From assembly GCA_965153355.1 (NCBI GenBank), contig OZ231126.1:106950001-107014000 (forward strand): a stretch of DNA of 64,000 nucleotides. The letters are read 5' to 3'. The DNA comes from Flaccisagitta enflata (lineage: Eukaryota; Chaetognatha; Sagittoidea; Aphragmophora). Each line of letters starts with the position of its first letter. Position 1 is the first letter of the stretch. Shown one piece after another: positions 26,816 through 39,392 of this stretch. The position numbers were made by a program, and so were the translations under genes. Below the pieces are notes generated by a model, which had not been told where the DNA came from, ran no database searches, and saw nothing but the letters and a program-made list of their open reading frames with translations.

Positions 26816-27224
26816 ATAGAAAAAGAAAAAGGAAAATAAAAGAAAAAGAATAAAAAAAAGCAAAAAAACAACAACAAAAACGCGCACGATAACAAAATTG
26901 TTTTTCTAGAATTGCATACAAATTCCTAAATTCTAAATAAAGGCCACCTAGTCAGTAGTTACTTGCTATATTTTCCCGAAGGTAAAAAATCTTAGATAAC
27001 AAACAATCGTTATACATAAAATGACATCTAAAATCTAAATCTCATTGTGCTGCCAGCCGCTCTTTTTCTGTTTTCGTTATCCTTCAACCACAGAAAAAGG
27101 ATTGTGCAAGTGCTTACAACTTTAGGACGTTTTTTTCCACGCCCTGTGTAATTTAAATCGTTTTTTTTTTTAAGATCCTAAAGAATGAGTTTCTGTCTTA
27201 GTCTAACTATGTTTTATAATGGTT
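26816..27224. other. unassigned sequence
   Basis: Nothing recognised. Confidence 0.5.
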
Positions 27225-27950
27225 AATCCCTCTTGCTATTGAGCAAGCGAGTGAGCTTTTCTTGTAACGTCTGATCCCTCTATACTACTGAGCGAGCAGG
27301 GGAGCTTGTCTTGTAACAGTTTGTCCTTCTATGCTATTGAGCAAGCAATTAAGCTTGTTTTGTTGCGGCTCATTCCTCTGTGTTACTTACCGAGCAAGTC
27401 AGCTTGTTTTATAGCAGATCATCCCTTTATGCTACTGACCGAGCACGCAATCGTGTCTTGTACTAGTTCATCTCTCTATGCTATTGAGTAAGCGAGTGAG
27501 CTTGTCTTGTAATGGTTCATCCCTCTGTGCTATTGAGCAAGTGAGTGAGCTAGTTTTGTTGCGGCTCATTCCTCTGTACTACTGAGCGAGCAAGTATGGT
27601 TGTCTTGTAATAGTTCATTCCTCTGTGCTACTTAGCAAGGGAGTGAGCTTGTCTTATAGCGGATCATCCCTCTCTGCTACTGAGCGAGCAAGTTAGCTTG
27701 TCTTGTAATGATTCACCCCTCTGTGCTATTGAGCAAGGGAGTAAGCTTGTTTTGTACTGGCTCATCCCTCTGTGCTACTGAGCGAGTACGTAATCATGTT
27801 TTGTACTTATTCATCATTCTGTGCAACTGAGCATGGGAGTGAGCTTCTTTTATACTGACTCATCCCTCTATGCTATTGAGCACGCGAGTGAGCTTGTTTT
27901 GTACTAGTTCATCCCTCTGTGCGATTGAGCAAGTGAGTGAGGTTGTTTTG
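27225..27950. repeat. 49 bp minisatellite, about 15 diverged units
   Basis: Units contain CTATTGAGCAAGCGAGTGAG then CTTGTCTTGTAATGGTTCAT then CCCTCTGTG. Spacing between successive GAGC motifs is 49 bp for most units. Confidence 0.9.
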
Positions 27951-28500
27951 CGTCTTCTCCATTCTCAACGAATTGCCTTAGATTCGAGAGAAAACCTTTT
28001 AATTGGATTTTGCAACTTGCAATTCCATTAGATTTTCAGGCGCTAAAACACAAAAAGAAAGACATGAAAAGAAGACAGACAAGAAAAAAAGACACGAAAA
28101 GGAAGACATGAAAAGAGACACAAAAAGAAGACAACAAGAAAGACAGAAAAAGAAGACAGACTTCTTATTCAATTCCCACCCTCCCCCGTCTGCGACAAAA
28201 AGAAAGACATGAAAAGAAGACAGACTTCTTTTTCAATCCCCCCTTCCCCTCCCCTTTTTTTTCTTCTTCTTCTTCTTTTCAACTTTGTCGGGAGGAAGAA
28301 GAAAACCATTTTATCTGCACCTGAAAGTCTGTGTATTGTACGTCGTGTGTTCACCTGTCTCCCGTCCATATTCTTGAACCTATCAAATACGTGTTTCCAG
28401 TAAAGCCTATTCCATCTCTCTCTCTTTCTCTGTATGTCAGTCTATCTGTCTTTCTGTCTTTGACTGTCTCTGTCTGTCTCTGTCTGCCCGTCTGTCTGTT
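27951..28500. other. unassigned sequence
   Basis: Contains loose repeats of AAGAAAGACATGAAAAGAAG (28,058-28,225) and a short TTC run near 28,263. No gene. Confidence 0.5.
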
Positions 28501-28625
<125 letters not shown>

Positions 28626-28640
28626 AGAGAATCTCTTTTT

Positions 28641-28806
28641 AGTCGCGGACACGCGACTCTACACCTTGCCGTGTCGGTCGGTAGGTCGGTAGGTCGGTCC
28701 GTCGGTCAGTCCGTCGGTCCGTCACATTTTTGAATTCCGAGCGGTTTTCGCATTACTGCTCCTGCCCAACCGTCCGCGACTGGATTGCCGTGTATCCGGC
28801 CTTGTT
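28641..28806 (-). mobile_element. Hairpin-ended element, 166 bp coreless form
   Basis: Plus-strand order: hairpin AGTCGCGGACACGCGACT, CTACACCTTGCCG, a GGTCGGTCC-type microsatellite, TGAATTCCGAGCGGTTTTCG, CTCCTGCCCAACCGTCCGCG then ACTGG, GTGTATCCGGCCTTGT. It is the reverse complement, at high identity, of the copy at 42,068-42,220, which fixes both element ends. Confidence 0.9.
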
Positions 28807-28883
28807 TTTATTTCACCTTCGTCTTCTTCAAAATGTGATGAAACGCCGAAAAAAAGGGAAAAAAAGAGAGAAAAAAAAAAGAA

Positions 28884-29090
28884 ACAAGACCAACACCTGT
28901 AAGTCGCGTGCGAGACTTACAGAAAGACTCAGAATGACTAAGAATGACTTAGAATGACTCAGTGTACTCTTAAATGACTTTAAATGACTTAAAGAAATAA
29001 AATTGATAAAAAAAAAGTAAAAGTGTGACGGACCGACAGACCGATGGACGGACGGACAAAGCGGGGTGTAGAGTCGCGTGCACGCGACTA
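28884..29090 (+). mobile_element. Hairpin-ended element, GACTTAGAAT core
   Basis: Starts ACAAGACCAACACCTGTAAG then TCGCGTGCGAGACTTAC. Core of AGAATGACTTAGAATGACTC units. A GACGGACGGAC microsatellite follows, then GCGGGGTGTAGAGTCGCGTG and CACGCGACT (hairpin 29,072-29,089) followed by TAAAA. Tail-to-tail with the preceding copy, 77 bp apart. Confidence 0.88.
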
Positions 29091-29149
29091 AAAAGAGAGA
29101 AAAGGAAAAAGATGAGGTTAGGCGGGGCTCGAGGTCGGATTAGGCACAG

Positions 29150-30207
<1,058 letters not shown>

Positions 30208-30265
<58 letters not shown>

Positions 30266-30378
30266 TATGCAGCGCAACAGCAGCGCCATGAAATCAGGTA
30301 AAAATACATCAGTAAAAGAGAAAAAGAGACCGACAGACTAACCGACAAATAGAAGTACAGACAGGCACAGAAACAGAC

Positions 30379-30426
<48 letters not shown>

Positions 30427-30470
30427 GGAAAGACAGGCAGACAGACGGAAAGACAGGCAGACAGACAAAA
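30208..30470. repeat. (GA)n and (GACA)n microsatellites
   Basis: GA at 30,208-30,260; GACA/GGACA tetranucleotides at about 30,356-30,470. Confidence 0.94.
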
Positions 30471-30650
30471 GAGAATGAGGGAAAGAGAGAAATAGTGAAA
30501 TAGGCGGGGAAAATGTTTCGGAAACGAAAACATGAAAGTAAATTTCCCAATAAAAAAAATTTTCTCCCGTTGGGGAAAGGATTGGATTTATGCGAGAAAA
30601 GGCCATAATGTTTTTTTTTTTTCTTTTATTTTTTTCTCATTTCTCAATTT

Positions 30651-30652
<2 letters not shown>

Positions 30653-30723
<71 letters not shown>

Positions 30724-30731
30724 TTCTTTCT

Positions 30732-30795
<64 letters not shown>
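30653..30795. repeat. (CT)n microsatellite
   Basis: CT array with CTTT interruptions around 30,714-30,765. Confidence 0.96.
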
Positions 30796-30797
<2 letters not shown>

Positions 30798-30883
30798 GCT
30801 GCCGGTCGAAGTTACGATGGCGATGTAGGTCGGTGTATGCAAAATAACGATGCTAGATCTCCCGACTTTATTGCAAGTGCTCC

Positions 30884-33214
30884 CATCGGGTGTCGACTCA
30901 CCTGTGCACCTCCCTTGAAGGGTGTCGACACACCTGAGCACCTCCCTTGAAGGGTGTCGACATACCTGTGCACCTCCCTTGAAGGGTGTCGACACACCTG
31001 TGCACCTCCCTTGAAGGGTGTCGACACACCTGTGCACCTCCCTTGAAGGGTGTCGACACACCTGTGCACCTCCCTCGACGAGTGTCGACACACCTGTGCA
31101 CCTCCCTTGAAGGGTGTCGACACACCTGTGCACCTCCCTTGACGCACCTGTTTACCTCCCTTGACGACTGTCGACGTACCTATGCACCTCCCTTGAAGGG
31201 TGTCGACTCACCTGTGCACCTCCCTTGACGCACCTGTTTACATCCCTTGGCGAGTGTCGACGTACCTATGCACCTCCCTTGAAGGGTGTCGACACACCTG
31301 TGCACCTCCCTTGACGAATGTCGACACACTTGTGCACCTCCCTTGACGCACCTGTTTACATCCCTTGGCGAGTGTCGACGTACCTATGCACCTCCCTTGA
31401 AGGGTGGCAACGCACCTGTGCACCTCCCTCGACGAATGTCGACACACTTGTGCACCTCCCTTGACGCACCTGTGCACCTCACTTGACGAGTGTCGACACA
31501 CCTGTGCACCTCCCTTGTCAAGTGTCGACTCACCTGTGCACCTCCCTTGAAGGGTGTCGACTCACCTGTGCACCTCCCTTGACGCACCTGTGCACCTCCC
31601 TTGACGAGTGTCGACACACCTGTGCACCTCCCTTGTCAAGTGTCGACTCACCTGTGCACCTCCCTTGAAGGGTGTCGACATACCTGTGCACCTCCCTTGA
31701 AGGGTGTCAACACACCTGTGCACCTCCCTTGAAGGGTGTCAACACACCTGTGCACCTCCCTTGAAGGGTGTCGACTCACCTGTGCACCTCCCTTGAAGGG
31801 TGTCGACACACCTGAGCACCTCCCTTGACGCACCTGTGCACCTCCCTTGAAGGGTGTCGACTCACCTGTGCACCTCCCTTGACGCACCTGTGCACCTCCC
31901 TTGACGAGTGTCGACGTACCTATGCACCTCCCTTGAAGGGTGTCGACTCACCTGTGCACCTCCCTTGACGAATGTCGACACACTTGTGCACCTCCCTTGA
32001 CGCACCTGTTTACATCCCTTGACGAGTGTCGACGTACCTATGCACCTCCCTTGAAGGGTGGCAACGCACCTGTGCACCTCCCTCGACGAATGTCGACACA
32101 CTTGTGCACCTCCCTTGACGCACCTGTGCACCTCACTTGACGAGTGTCGACACACCTGTGCACCTCCCTTGTCAAGTGTCGACTCACCTGTGCACCTCCC
32201 TTGAAGGGTGTCGACTCACCTGTGCACCTCCCTTGACGCACCTGTGCACCTCCCTTGACGAGTGTCGACATACCTGTGCACCTCTTGTCAAGTGTCGACT
32301 CACCTGCACTCTTGAAGGGTATGCCGACTCACTCCAGTAATTCTCCCTTTGACTCACCTGTGCACCTCCCTTGACTAGTGTCGACTCACCTGTGCACCTC
32401 CCTTGAAGGGTGTCGACTCACCTGTGCACCTCCCTTGACTCACCTGTGCACCTCCCCTGACGCACCTGTTTACCTCCCTTGACGAGTGTCGACGTACCTA
32501 TGCACCTCCCTTGAAGGGTGTCGACTCACCTGTGCACCTCCCTTGACGCACCTGTGCACCTCCCTTGACGAGTGTCGACACACCTGTGCACCTCCCTTGT
32601 CAAGTGTCGACTCACCTGTGCACCTCCCTTGACGCACCTGTGCACCTCCCTTGACGAGTGTCGACATACCTGTGCACCTCCCTTGTCAAGTGTCGACTCA
32701 CCTGTGCACCTCCCTTGAAGGGTGTCGACTCACCTGTGCACCTCCCTTGACGCACCTGTGCACCTCCCTTGACGAGTGTCGAATGTTGTCGACGTACCTA
32801 TGCACCTCCCTTGAAGGGTGTCGACTCACCTGTGCACCTCCCTTGACTCACCTGTGCACCTCCCTTGACGCACCTGTTTACCTCCCTTGACGAGTGTCGA
32901 CGTACCTATGCACCTCCCTTGAAGGGTGTCGACTCACCTGTGCACCTTCCTTGACGCACCTGTGCACCTCCCTTGACGAGTGTCGACACACCTGTGCACC
33001 TCCCTTGTCAAGTGTCGACTCACCTGTGCACCTCCCTTGACGCACCTGTGCACCTCCCTTGACGAGTGTCGACACACCTGTGCACCTCCCTTGTCAAGTG
33101 TCGACTCACCTGTGCACCTCCCTTGACGCACCTGTGCACCTCCCTTGAACGGTGTCGACTCACCTGTGCACCTCCCTTGAAGGGTGTCGACACACCTGTG
33201 CACCTCCCTTGACG
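30884..33214. repeat. 32/22 bp minisatellite array with higher-order repeat
   Basis: The long unit is CACCTGTGCACCTCCCTTGA plus AGGGTGTCGACA (32 bp) and contains the palindrome GTCGAC. A short 22 bp unit lacks the GTCGAC segment. The unusual sequence AGGGTGGCAACGCACCTG occurs at 31,401 and again at 32,055, giving a 654 bp higher-order period; flanking unit order matches over about 260 bp. The minisatellite varies between GAAGGGTGTC, GACGAGTGTC and GTCAAGTGTC forms. Confidence 0.95.
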
Positions 33215-33659
33215 TTCTACATATCCCATTGCTTTGGTAAACTTTAGTATATGACACGGAGAAAGATAAAAGTGAATTAGCCAGTCACATAATCTTTGCA
33301 TTTATTTTTGCATCAAAAACTGTTATTTTTGACCAACTACGTGTTCTGCTGGCATAATAGATAGTAAATTGTCACTTTCCAGGCAGATGATACTCTGGTG
33401 GGCTCATTTGAGTCCAAACTAAAGTGATATCTTCAAAAGAAAAATGAGAAATACTCAAAAAACAGCTGTAATGATCAAGACACCATGATTTCTTCGATCT
33501 GTTACGGATACATTTTTTGTTTTCAGCTCCTGTTCTTAAATGAAATCCACTCAGGCTATCATCAGGTTTGTGTGAAAAAAATTGGCACTCTTATTTTTAA
33601 AACTTAGATGCCGAAATAAAAATAAATTCAAAAATAGCCAAAATGTAATGAAAAATGGA
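33215..33659. other. unassigned sequence
   Basis: Nothing recognised. Confidence 0.5.
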
Positions 33660-34430
33660 AAATCTTGGAAAAAAATGGTTCAGCCCTGATTTGGCGCACT
33701 TTCTGATGGCGCAGCCTCACAAGATTTTAGTACAAGTTAACTGGATGTGTAATCCACCTACAGTTCAAATTTCATCCACCTGCGACTTTTTTAACCTGCA
33801 TTTTTACTCTTTTTTTGCTGAGATGTGTTGTAATCTAAGATTTTGGAAAAAAAACATTTTGAATTTTGAGAATTATGAATATAGAAAACTAAGGGCGATT
33901 TTGCATTTTCAAAAACATGAGCCTCTAGATATTGGATTTTGCTAGAGGCTGATGTTTTTCGTTTTTGCCTTTTTTCATTTTTTATGCAAATTCATAATTC
34001 TCAATGAGATGAGTCAAAATGACAAAATTGTGATTTTTCTCTCTAGACTTGATATAGGCCTTGAATTGGCGCACTTCCTGATGGCGCAGCCCCACAAGAT
34101 TTTAAGACAAGTGAACTGGATGTGTAATCCACTTACAGTTCAAATTTCATCCACCTGCGACCATTTTAACCTGCGTTTTTACTCGTTTTTTGCTGAGATG
34201 TGTCGCAATCTAAGATTTTTGAAAAAAATATTTTGAATTTTAAAAATTATGAATACAAAAAACTAAGAGCAATTTTGCATTTCCAAAGACATGAGCCTCT
34301 AGATACTGGATTTTGCCAGAGGCTGATGTTTTTTGTTCTTGCATTTTTTCATTTTTTATGCAAATTCATTATTTTCAATGAGATGTGTCTAAATGACATA
34401 AATGGGATTTTTTTCTCAAGACATGATTTA
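33660..34430. repeat. 385 bp tandem duplication
   Basis: Two copies of a unit containing TTGGCGCACTTCCTGATGGC then GCAGCC, GTGTAATCCACTTACAGTTC, and AGAGGCTGATGTTTTT. The phrase GGCGCACT begins at 33,693 and 34,078. Copies differ by scattered substitutions and keep no long shared frame. Confidence 0.9.
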
Positions 34431-34632
34431 AGCCTTAAAGAGCATATTTTCAGGCTCTGAGGGGCCGGTAAGCTCAATTAAATCCAAAGTCTTGCAAAAG
34501 AGTAGTCACCGCCATTTGAAAAAAAGGTGCCTGGGCCCCAGGGGTCCTGGGGGACCCCTCATATGAGCAACAAGGATCTCACATGTTCTGTTGCCTTGCA
34601 TGAGGTGTTAAGGTGATAAGGAGGGTTGAGTA

Positions 34633-35127
34633 GGGCAGCACGCCTAAAGGGCTGATATCCTGTAGTACACAGTGGTGAATTTTCATATGTCCAGTTATGG
34701 GGGCTGAGAGGGCCTGATCATGCCTTAGAGGTCTTATTTTAGGCTACAGTGATCTAGATTAGGCAATTAGTTGTAAAAGGGCTAATCTTGAGCCCTAAGG
34801 GATGATTTAAGGCTTATGAGGACTGACTTGAGACCAGGGAGAGATGATTTCAGCAAAGTGAGAATTGATGCACACCTAAAAGAGCTGATTTTAAGTCAAT
34901 GAGGGATGATTTAGGGCCAAAGAGAGCTGATTTAAGGCCTAAGAAGACTGATTTTAGGCCTAAGAGGGTTGATTCAGGGTCTAAATGGAATGATTTTAGG
35001 CATTGGAGGGTTGATTCCAGGTCTCCAGCTGGATTGAGGCCACAGGCTTTTTTGAGGGTTGTCGCGGACAGACAGACAAATAGATGTATAAAGCTTCACC
35101 CCTGTGTTATATTTGAGGCTGCTGCCC
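34633..35127 (+). mobile_element. GGGCAGC-ended element with tandem core
   Basis: Starts GGGCAGCACGCCTAAAGGGC, has a core of ~24 bp units (GATTTAAGGCCTAAGAAGAC type), a short GACAGACA tract at about 35,062-35,073, and ends TATTTGAGGCTGCTGCCC. The first ~45 bp and last ~45 bp are imperfect inverted repeats. It is close relative of the next copy. Confidence 0.75.
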
Positions 35128-35252
35128 AAACAACATAGTTGAAGTATTAGGCAGACAAAGAGATAAACAATGAGTCATCCAAGGATCACACAATGTCAGT
35201 CGTATCTAATACCCTGCTTGGAGTGATCAGCTGAAAAAGTGGCGTGAGAGTA

Positions 35253-35658
35253 GGGCAGCGGCCTTAAAGGGCCAATGTCTTTTAGGACACTGGAGTGAAT
35301 TTCCATAGGTCCATCAATCCTAAGAGGTCAGGCTTCAGGTTTGAGAGGGCAAATTTGAGACCTTATAGGGCTTATTTCAGGCCTGAGAGGGCTGAATACA
35401 AGCCTGGGAGGGTTGATTTAGGGCCAGAGAGTGCTGATTTTGCGCCAAGTGCACTGATTTTATGCCTAAGAAGGTTGATTTTGGAACTGAGAGGGTTGAT
35501 TTGGGTTCGTGGGATTGATTTCAAGCCTGAAAGAGCCAGATTTGGGCCTTGGGAGGGATATTTGGATAGACAGATGGACAGACAGACAGATGGACAGACG
35601 GAAAAACAGATAGAAGGAAATTCACCTCTGTGTCCTGTGTCCTCTTGGGCAGCTGCCC
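35253..35658 (+). mobile_element. GGGCAGC-ended element, second copy
   Basis: Starts GGGCAGCGGCCTTAAAGGGC and contains ACACTGGAGTGAATTTCC near the left end. A core of GGCCTGAGAGGGCTGA-type units and a GACAGACAGATGGACAGACG tract follow. It ends AAATTCACCTCTGTGTCC then CTTGGGCAGCTGCCC. The end can fold as a hairpin (GGGCAGCTGCCC). Confidence 0.78.
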
Positions 35659-35689
35659 CCCCCCCCCAAAAAAGAAGAAAAATAGCAAA

Positions 35690-35950
35690 AGCGTTAAATG
35701 ACCAGCGGTACCTGTGCCCTGCCCAAGTAGGTTGTGATTAAAGTTAGGGAAGGAAGAAGGGCAGCACCCTCAGAGGGGCCCATGACCTATGCTTTCACAT
35801 ATGAGGAAGGTTCACCTTCTAGCAGTTGGGATTTGGGCCTTTTTGTTTTGGGGCTGAATTCTGTTCTTGAGGCTGAAATTTAGTCTTTTAGGCTTTGAGG
35901 TTGGGATTTGGACCTTGAGGCTGGGATTTGGGCATTGAACTAATTTTTTG
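35690..35950 (+). mobile_element. GGGCAGC-family fragment
   Basis: Begins with the outer phrase AGCGGTACCTGTGCCCTGCC, then GGGCAGCACCCTCAGAGGGG then CCCATGACCTATGCTTTCAC, followed by TTGAGGCTGGGATTTGGGC-type core units. No matching right end was found. Confidence 0.65.
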
Positions 35951-36099
35951 TCCCATATTGGCTAGAACAGAATTCTGCTTATAACAGATAAAATTTGTTG
36001 GTCCCTTCAAATCCATTGGAGGGGGAGTCAACTGTATGCGGCAAGGTTTATGTCTCAGTCTATTGCTCCATCCATCTACTGATGGCACCTTGATTTTTT

Positions 36100-36472
36100 A
36101 GTTGCGGACACACAACTCTATAAGAGGCTTTGTCCGTCTGTCCGTCTGACGGTCCGTCCGTCCGTTGGTCCGTGCGGGGTCATCAAGTTGAAAATGTGCG
36201 AATTTTTGATGCTGCAGTTGTTATTATGTGTTTGTGTTAGAGAGGGGCTGGGAGTTGGGGGTTGGGGTGAGGCTGGGGGTTGGATACCCCTGCCCACCCG
36301 TCTGAGCGATATTGTGACCCAGCGTCACTTGTTTTCCGTGCGACATAATGCACCTTCGTAACAACTGTGTCCCTCGGTTGGTTTGGTTTGGTCTGCTCGG
36401 TCTGTCGGTCTGTGGGTAACGCATTCGTTCGACGATCCACACGTTGCGCCTTATTGGCCTACTTGGCCTTGT
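36100..36472 (-). mobile_element. Hairpin-ended element, TTGCG subfamily, long form
   Basis: The plus strand opens with AGTTGCGGACACACAACT (36,100-36,117), then TATAAGAGGCTTTGTCCGTC with a GTCY microsatellite. Further along are GTTGGATACCCCTGCCCACC and a second GTCTGTCGGTC tract. It ends near ACTTGGCCTTGTT. Confidence 0.75.
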
Positions 36473-36775
36473 TCATTCATGAATGCCTTTTTGTTTCTTG
36501 CTAAGTGACTGATCAGAGGGTTCATTGGTCGAAAGCAACTCTAAGAGAGCCTATTTTATTAAGAGGGAGTGTTGATTGGTTGCAGGGATGCGTCTCTTTT
36601 CCTTCCCACCCACATAACAGCCCCCTACCACCCACAAAACTGTCCCTGCCCATTGCTTCTGCCCATTCGAAGCGATTCCATATCGGTCATGTTTCCGTCC
36701 TTGTTTTGTCCTGTGCAGATGTCCAACATGTGCATATGAATTAAACAACATTGCCCTTATTAAAGGAGGCCAGAA

Positions 36776-36892
36776 TTCTCCAATTTCAATCAAATGCTCC
36801 AAATTTCTCCAATTTCAATCCAATTTCAATCCAAATTCTCCAATTTCAATCCAAATTCTCCAATTTCAATCCAAATTCTTCAATTTCAATCC
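36776..36892. repeat. 20 bp tandem repeat
   Basis: Five or so copies of CTCCAATTTCAATCCAAATT; phrase spacing 36,831 to 36,851 gives 20 bp. Confidence 0.93.
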
Positions 36893-37129
36893 ACCTCCCT
36901 GCCCTTCCATGAATAAGACTGATGTGTCAGTCGGTCGGTCGCTTGGCCTTCTATTTGGCTCAGAATTAAGGATTGCCATTGACGGGAAAAGCAGATAAAA
37001 GAACAGTTATCATTCATGACTAAATTGAATGAATGAATGAATGAATGAATGAATATGCGAACAAAGTATAGATGATCGAAGTTATAGACAATTGCTCAAT
37101 GTGTAATCGCAAGCTAAGATCCCGATTAT

Positions 37130-38020
37130 AACATTCAAATTATGACATTATGAGAAAATGAGCAAAAAATGGTTTTTTATTGCTTTTAATAACTTATAAT
37201 AGGGCAATTTAATATAAAACTTGATAAAAAAAAGATATTTTATATAAATTATATTTATTGGCAATAATTTGAAGTATTTTCTAATTGAATATACTTGAAA
37301 GATATGGAAAAATCTCATCATATTATGAAAATCATTATTAAATATTAAATTGTTAATATTTAACTAACTAAAATAGATTTTGCATCAATTTTTTTTGTTT
37401 TGTAACTGGAAAGTGATATACTATGCTACCATAAAGAAAAAAAATGTTTTATGACACTTAAATTTTTTAACCTTGGTGACTACCAAATTTCACGCGATCT
37501 TGCACCGTGTCATATGTGCATTGTATTATCTTGTATCGAAATAGGACTCATCTTTCGTTTACACTTTTTATCTTTTATAAGAACATCATTTTTTTTACAG
37601 AGGCTTCATGTTCTTTTTTTTAGGCAAAATTAAGCCTTCACTGTTCTTAGAGCGTTCTTAATTCTAGATCACAAATGAATTATAGTAAACCTTTTAATTC
37701 ACTATTAATTATTAGAAATAAATGTATTTTTATCAAAAATTGCTAAAATAGATACTAAATTATAAAGTTAAGGGATATATTTATGACATTTATGTTAGAA
37801 ATAGCAGAATTTTATTGTAAATCTTCTAATTTCAAGTATTTTATCAATATTTCAAAAGTTTTATTGTTAGTAAAAAATTTTCTTTTAGAATTTGAAGCCT
37901 TCACATGTTCTTAAGATGTTCTTAATTTTAGGGCAATTTGAAGCCTCGATGTTCTTATAAACTAGGTTCTTATAAAAAATAAAAAGTGTATCTCTTGGCC
38001 CTGATTCATTGTATCTAACA
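37130..38020. other. AT-rich island
   Basis: About 890 bp of markedly AT-rich sequence, unlike its neighbours, with no open frame of note. GTTCTTA motifs recur near 37,650, 37,910 and 37,950. It may be a decayed mobile element; termini were not found. Confidence 0.5.
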
Positions 38021-38026
38021 ATGGCC

Positions 38027-38063
38027 CGCACGCGACTGAGGAAGCCGCGTATCCGGCCTTGTT
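38027..38063 (-). mobile_element. Hairpin-ended element, 5'-end fragment
   Basis: GCCCGCACGCGACTGAGGAA then GCCGCGTATCCGGCCTTGTT is the ACAAGGCC end of the family with nothing attached. Confidence 0.65.
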
Positions 38064-38424
38064 CGTCTTGCTTTCCCTTTCATTTTTGAATGTTTCTGTT
38101 TCTTCAAGTTTTCTTCCCAAATTCTTCCCATTTGGTCCATTCTCCTCATTCCTTGTTTTTGCTCTCTTTTATCTATTTCTTTCTTTCTCCATTGTTACAT
38201 AAAAAACTTGGTGATCATCATCATCATCTTGTTTGTTGTGACAAAAATGAATCTTCAGACAGGATTTTCATCAAATTCCACACTCAAGAGCGTTGTTTCC
38301 TCATCTCTGTAAAACGGGTTCACTGGATATCTTTTGGGTTTCTTTTGTGACTTTTCTTTGAGTTTTTAGACTGTTTTTCAGAACCCTCATCTTCTTTGTT
38401 TATTTTTGTCAGTCTTTCTTTCTC

Positions 38425-38431
38425 TCTCTCA

Positions 38432-38512
<81 letters not shown>

Positions 38513-38782
38513 TGTGTGTCTCTTTGTTTCTTTGTTTCTTTGTTTCTTTGTTTCTTTTTATCTTTCTTTATGTCTTTCTTTCTTTTCTTTTTTCTTTCTT
38601 TTTTCCTTTCTTCCTTTCTTCCTTTCTCTTTTTCTTTCTTTTTTCTTTCTTTCTTTCTTTCTTATTTTCTTTCTTTCGTTCTTTCTTTCTTGCTTTGTTT
38701 TTTTGTTTTTTTCTTTCTATCTGTCTTCTTTCTTACTTTCTTTCTTTCTTACTTTCTTTTTTTCTTTCTTTCTTTCTTTTTT

Positions 38783-38838
<56 letters not shown>

Positions 38839-39045
38839 TCGTTCGTTCGTTCGTTCGTTCGTTCGTTCGTTCGTTCGTTTGTTCGTTCTTTCTTTCTTTC
38901 TTATTTTTTTTTCTTTCTTCTCTTTTTTCTTTCCTTCTTTCTTTTTTTTCTTCCTGTTTTCTCTATTTCTTTTTTTCTTTTTTTCAATCTTTCTTTCTTT
39001 CTTCCTTTCTCTCTTTCTTTCTCCCTCTCTTCTTTCCTTTCTTTC
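38425..39045. repeat. (TTTC)n array with TTTG, CGTT variants
   Basis: TTTC tetranucleotides from 38,427, GTTTCTTT variants near 38,520-38,560, a CGTT block at 38,838-38,880, then degenerate TTTC/TTCC to about 39,045. Confidence 0.95.
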
Positions 39046-39210
39046 ATGTCATCGTCACTTACTTTTCTCTATCTTCGGGATAACAAAAGGTAATTTTAGT
39101 TGATGGTGAACGTTTAAACTTTCTTTCAGGTTTTATTGTTTTGACCTTCCTCCTGCGTCACCAGCAGATGGAGCCCTAGATCTCACTCTGTATGTGTTTG
39201 AAAGTGAAGA

Positions 39211-39213
39211 GGA

Positions 39214-39265
<52 letters not shown>

Positions 39266-39278
39266 AGACAGACAGACT

Positions 39279-39310
<32 letters not shown>

Positions 39311-39392
39311 ATCAGACAGGCAGGCAATCAGTCAGAGAGACAGACAAACAAACAAAATAACAATCAGACAGACAGGCAGACAGACGGAAGAG
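39211..39392. repeat. (GA)n and (GACA)n microsatellites
   Basis: GA array 39,211-39,262, GACA tetranucleotides 39,266-39,310 and about 39,340-39,390. Confidence 0.94.

Noticed and set aside
25945-26921. Poly-Glu/Lys/Arg, poly-Phe, poly-Leu and poly-Ser frames of up to ~316 codons
   Set aside because: All six frames of a GAA/TTC array are low-complexity and open by composition; no domain or splice support.
30884-33214. CRISPR-like array
   Set aside because: The repeats are contiguous minisatellite units with no unique spacers, in a eukaryotic context.
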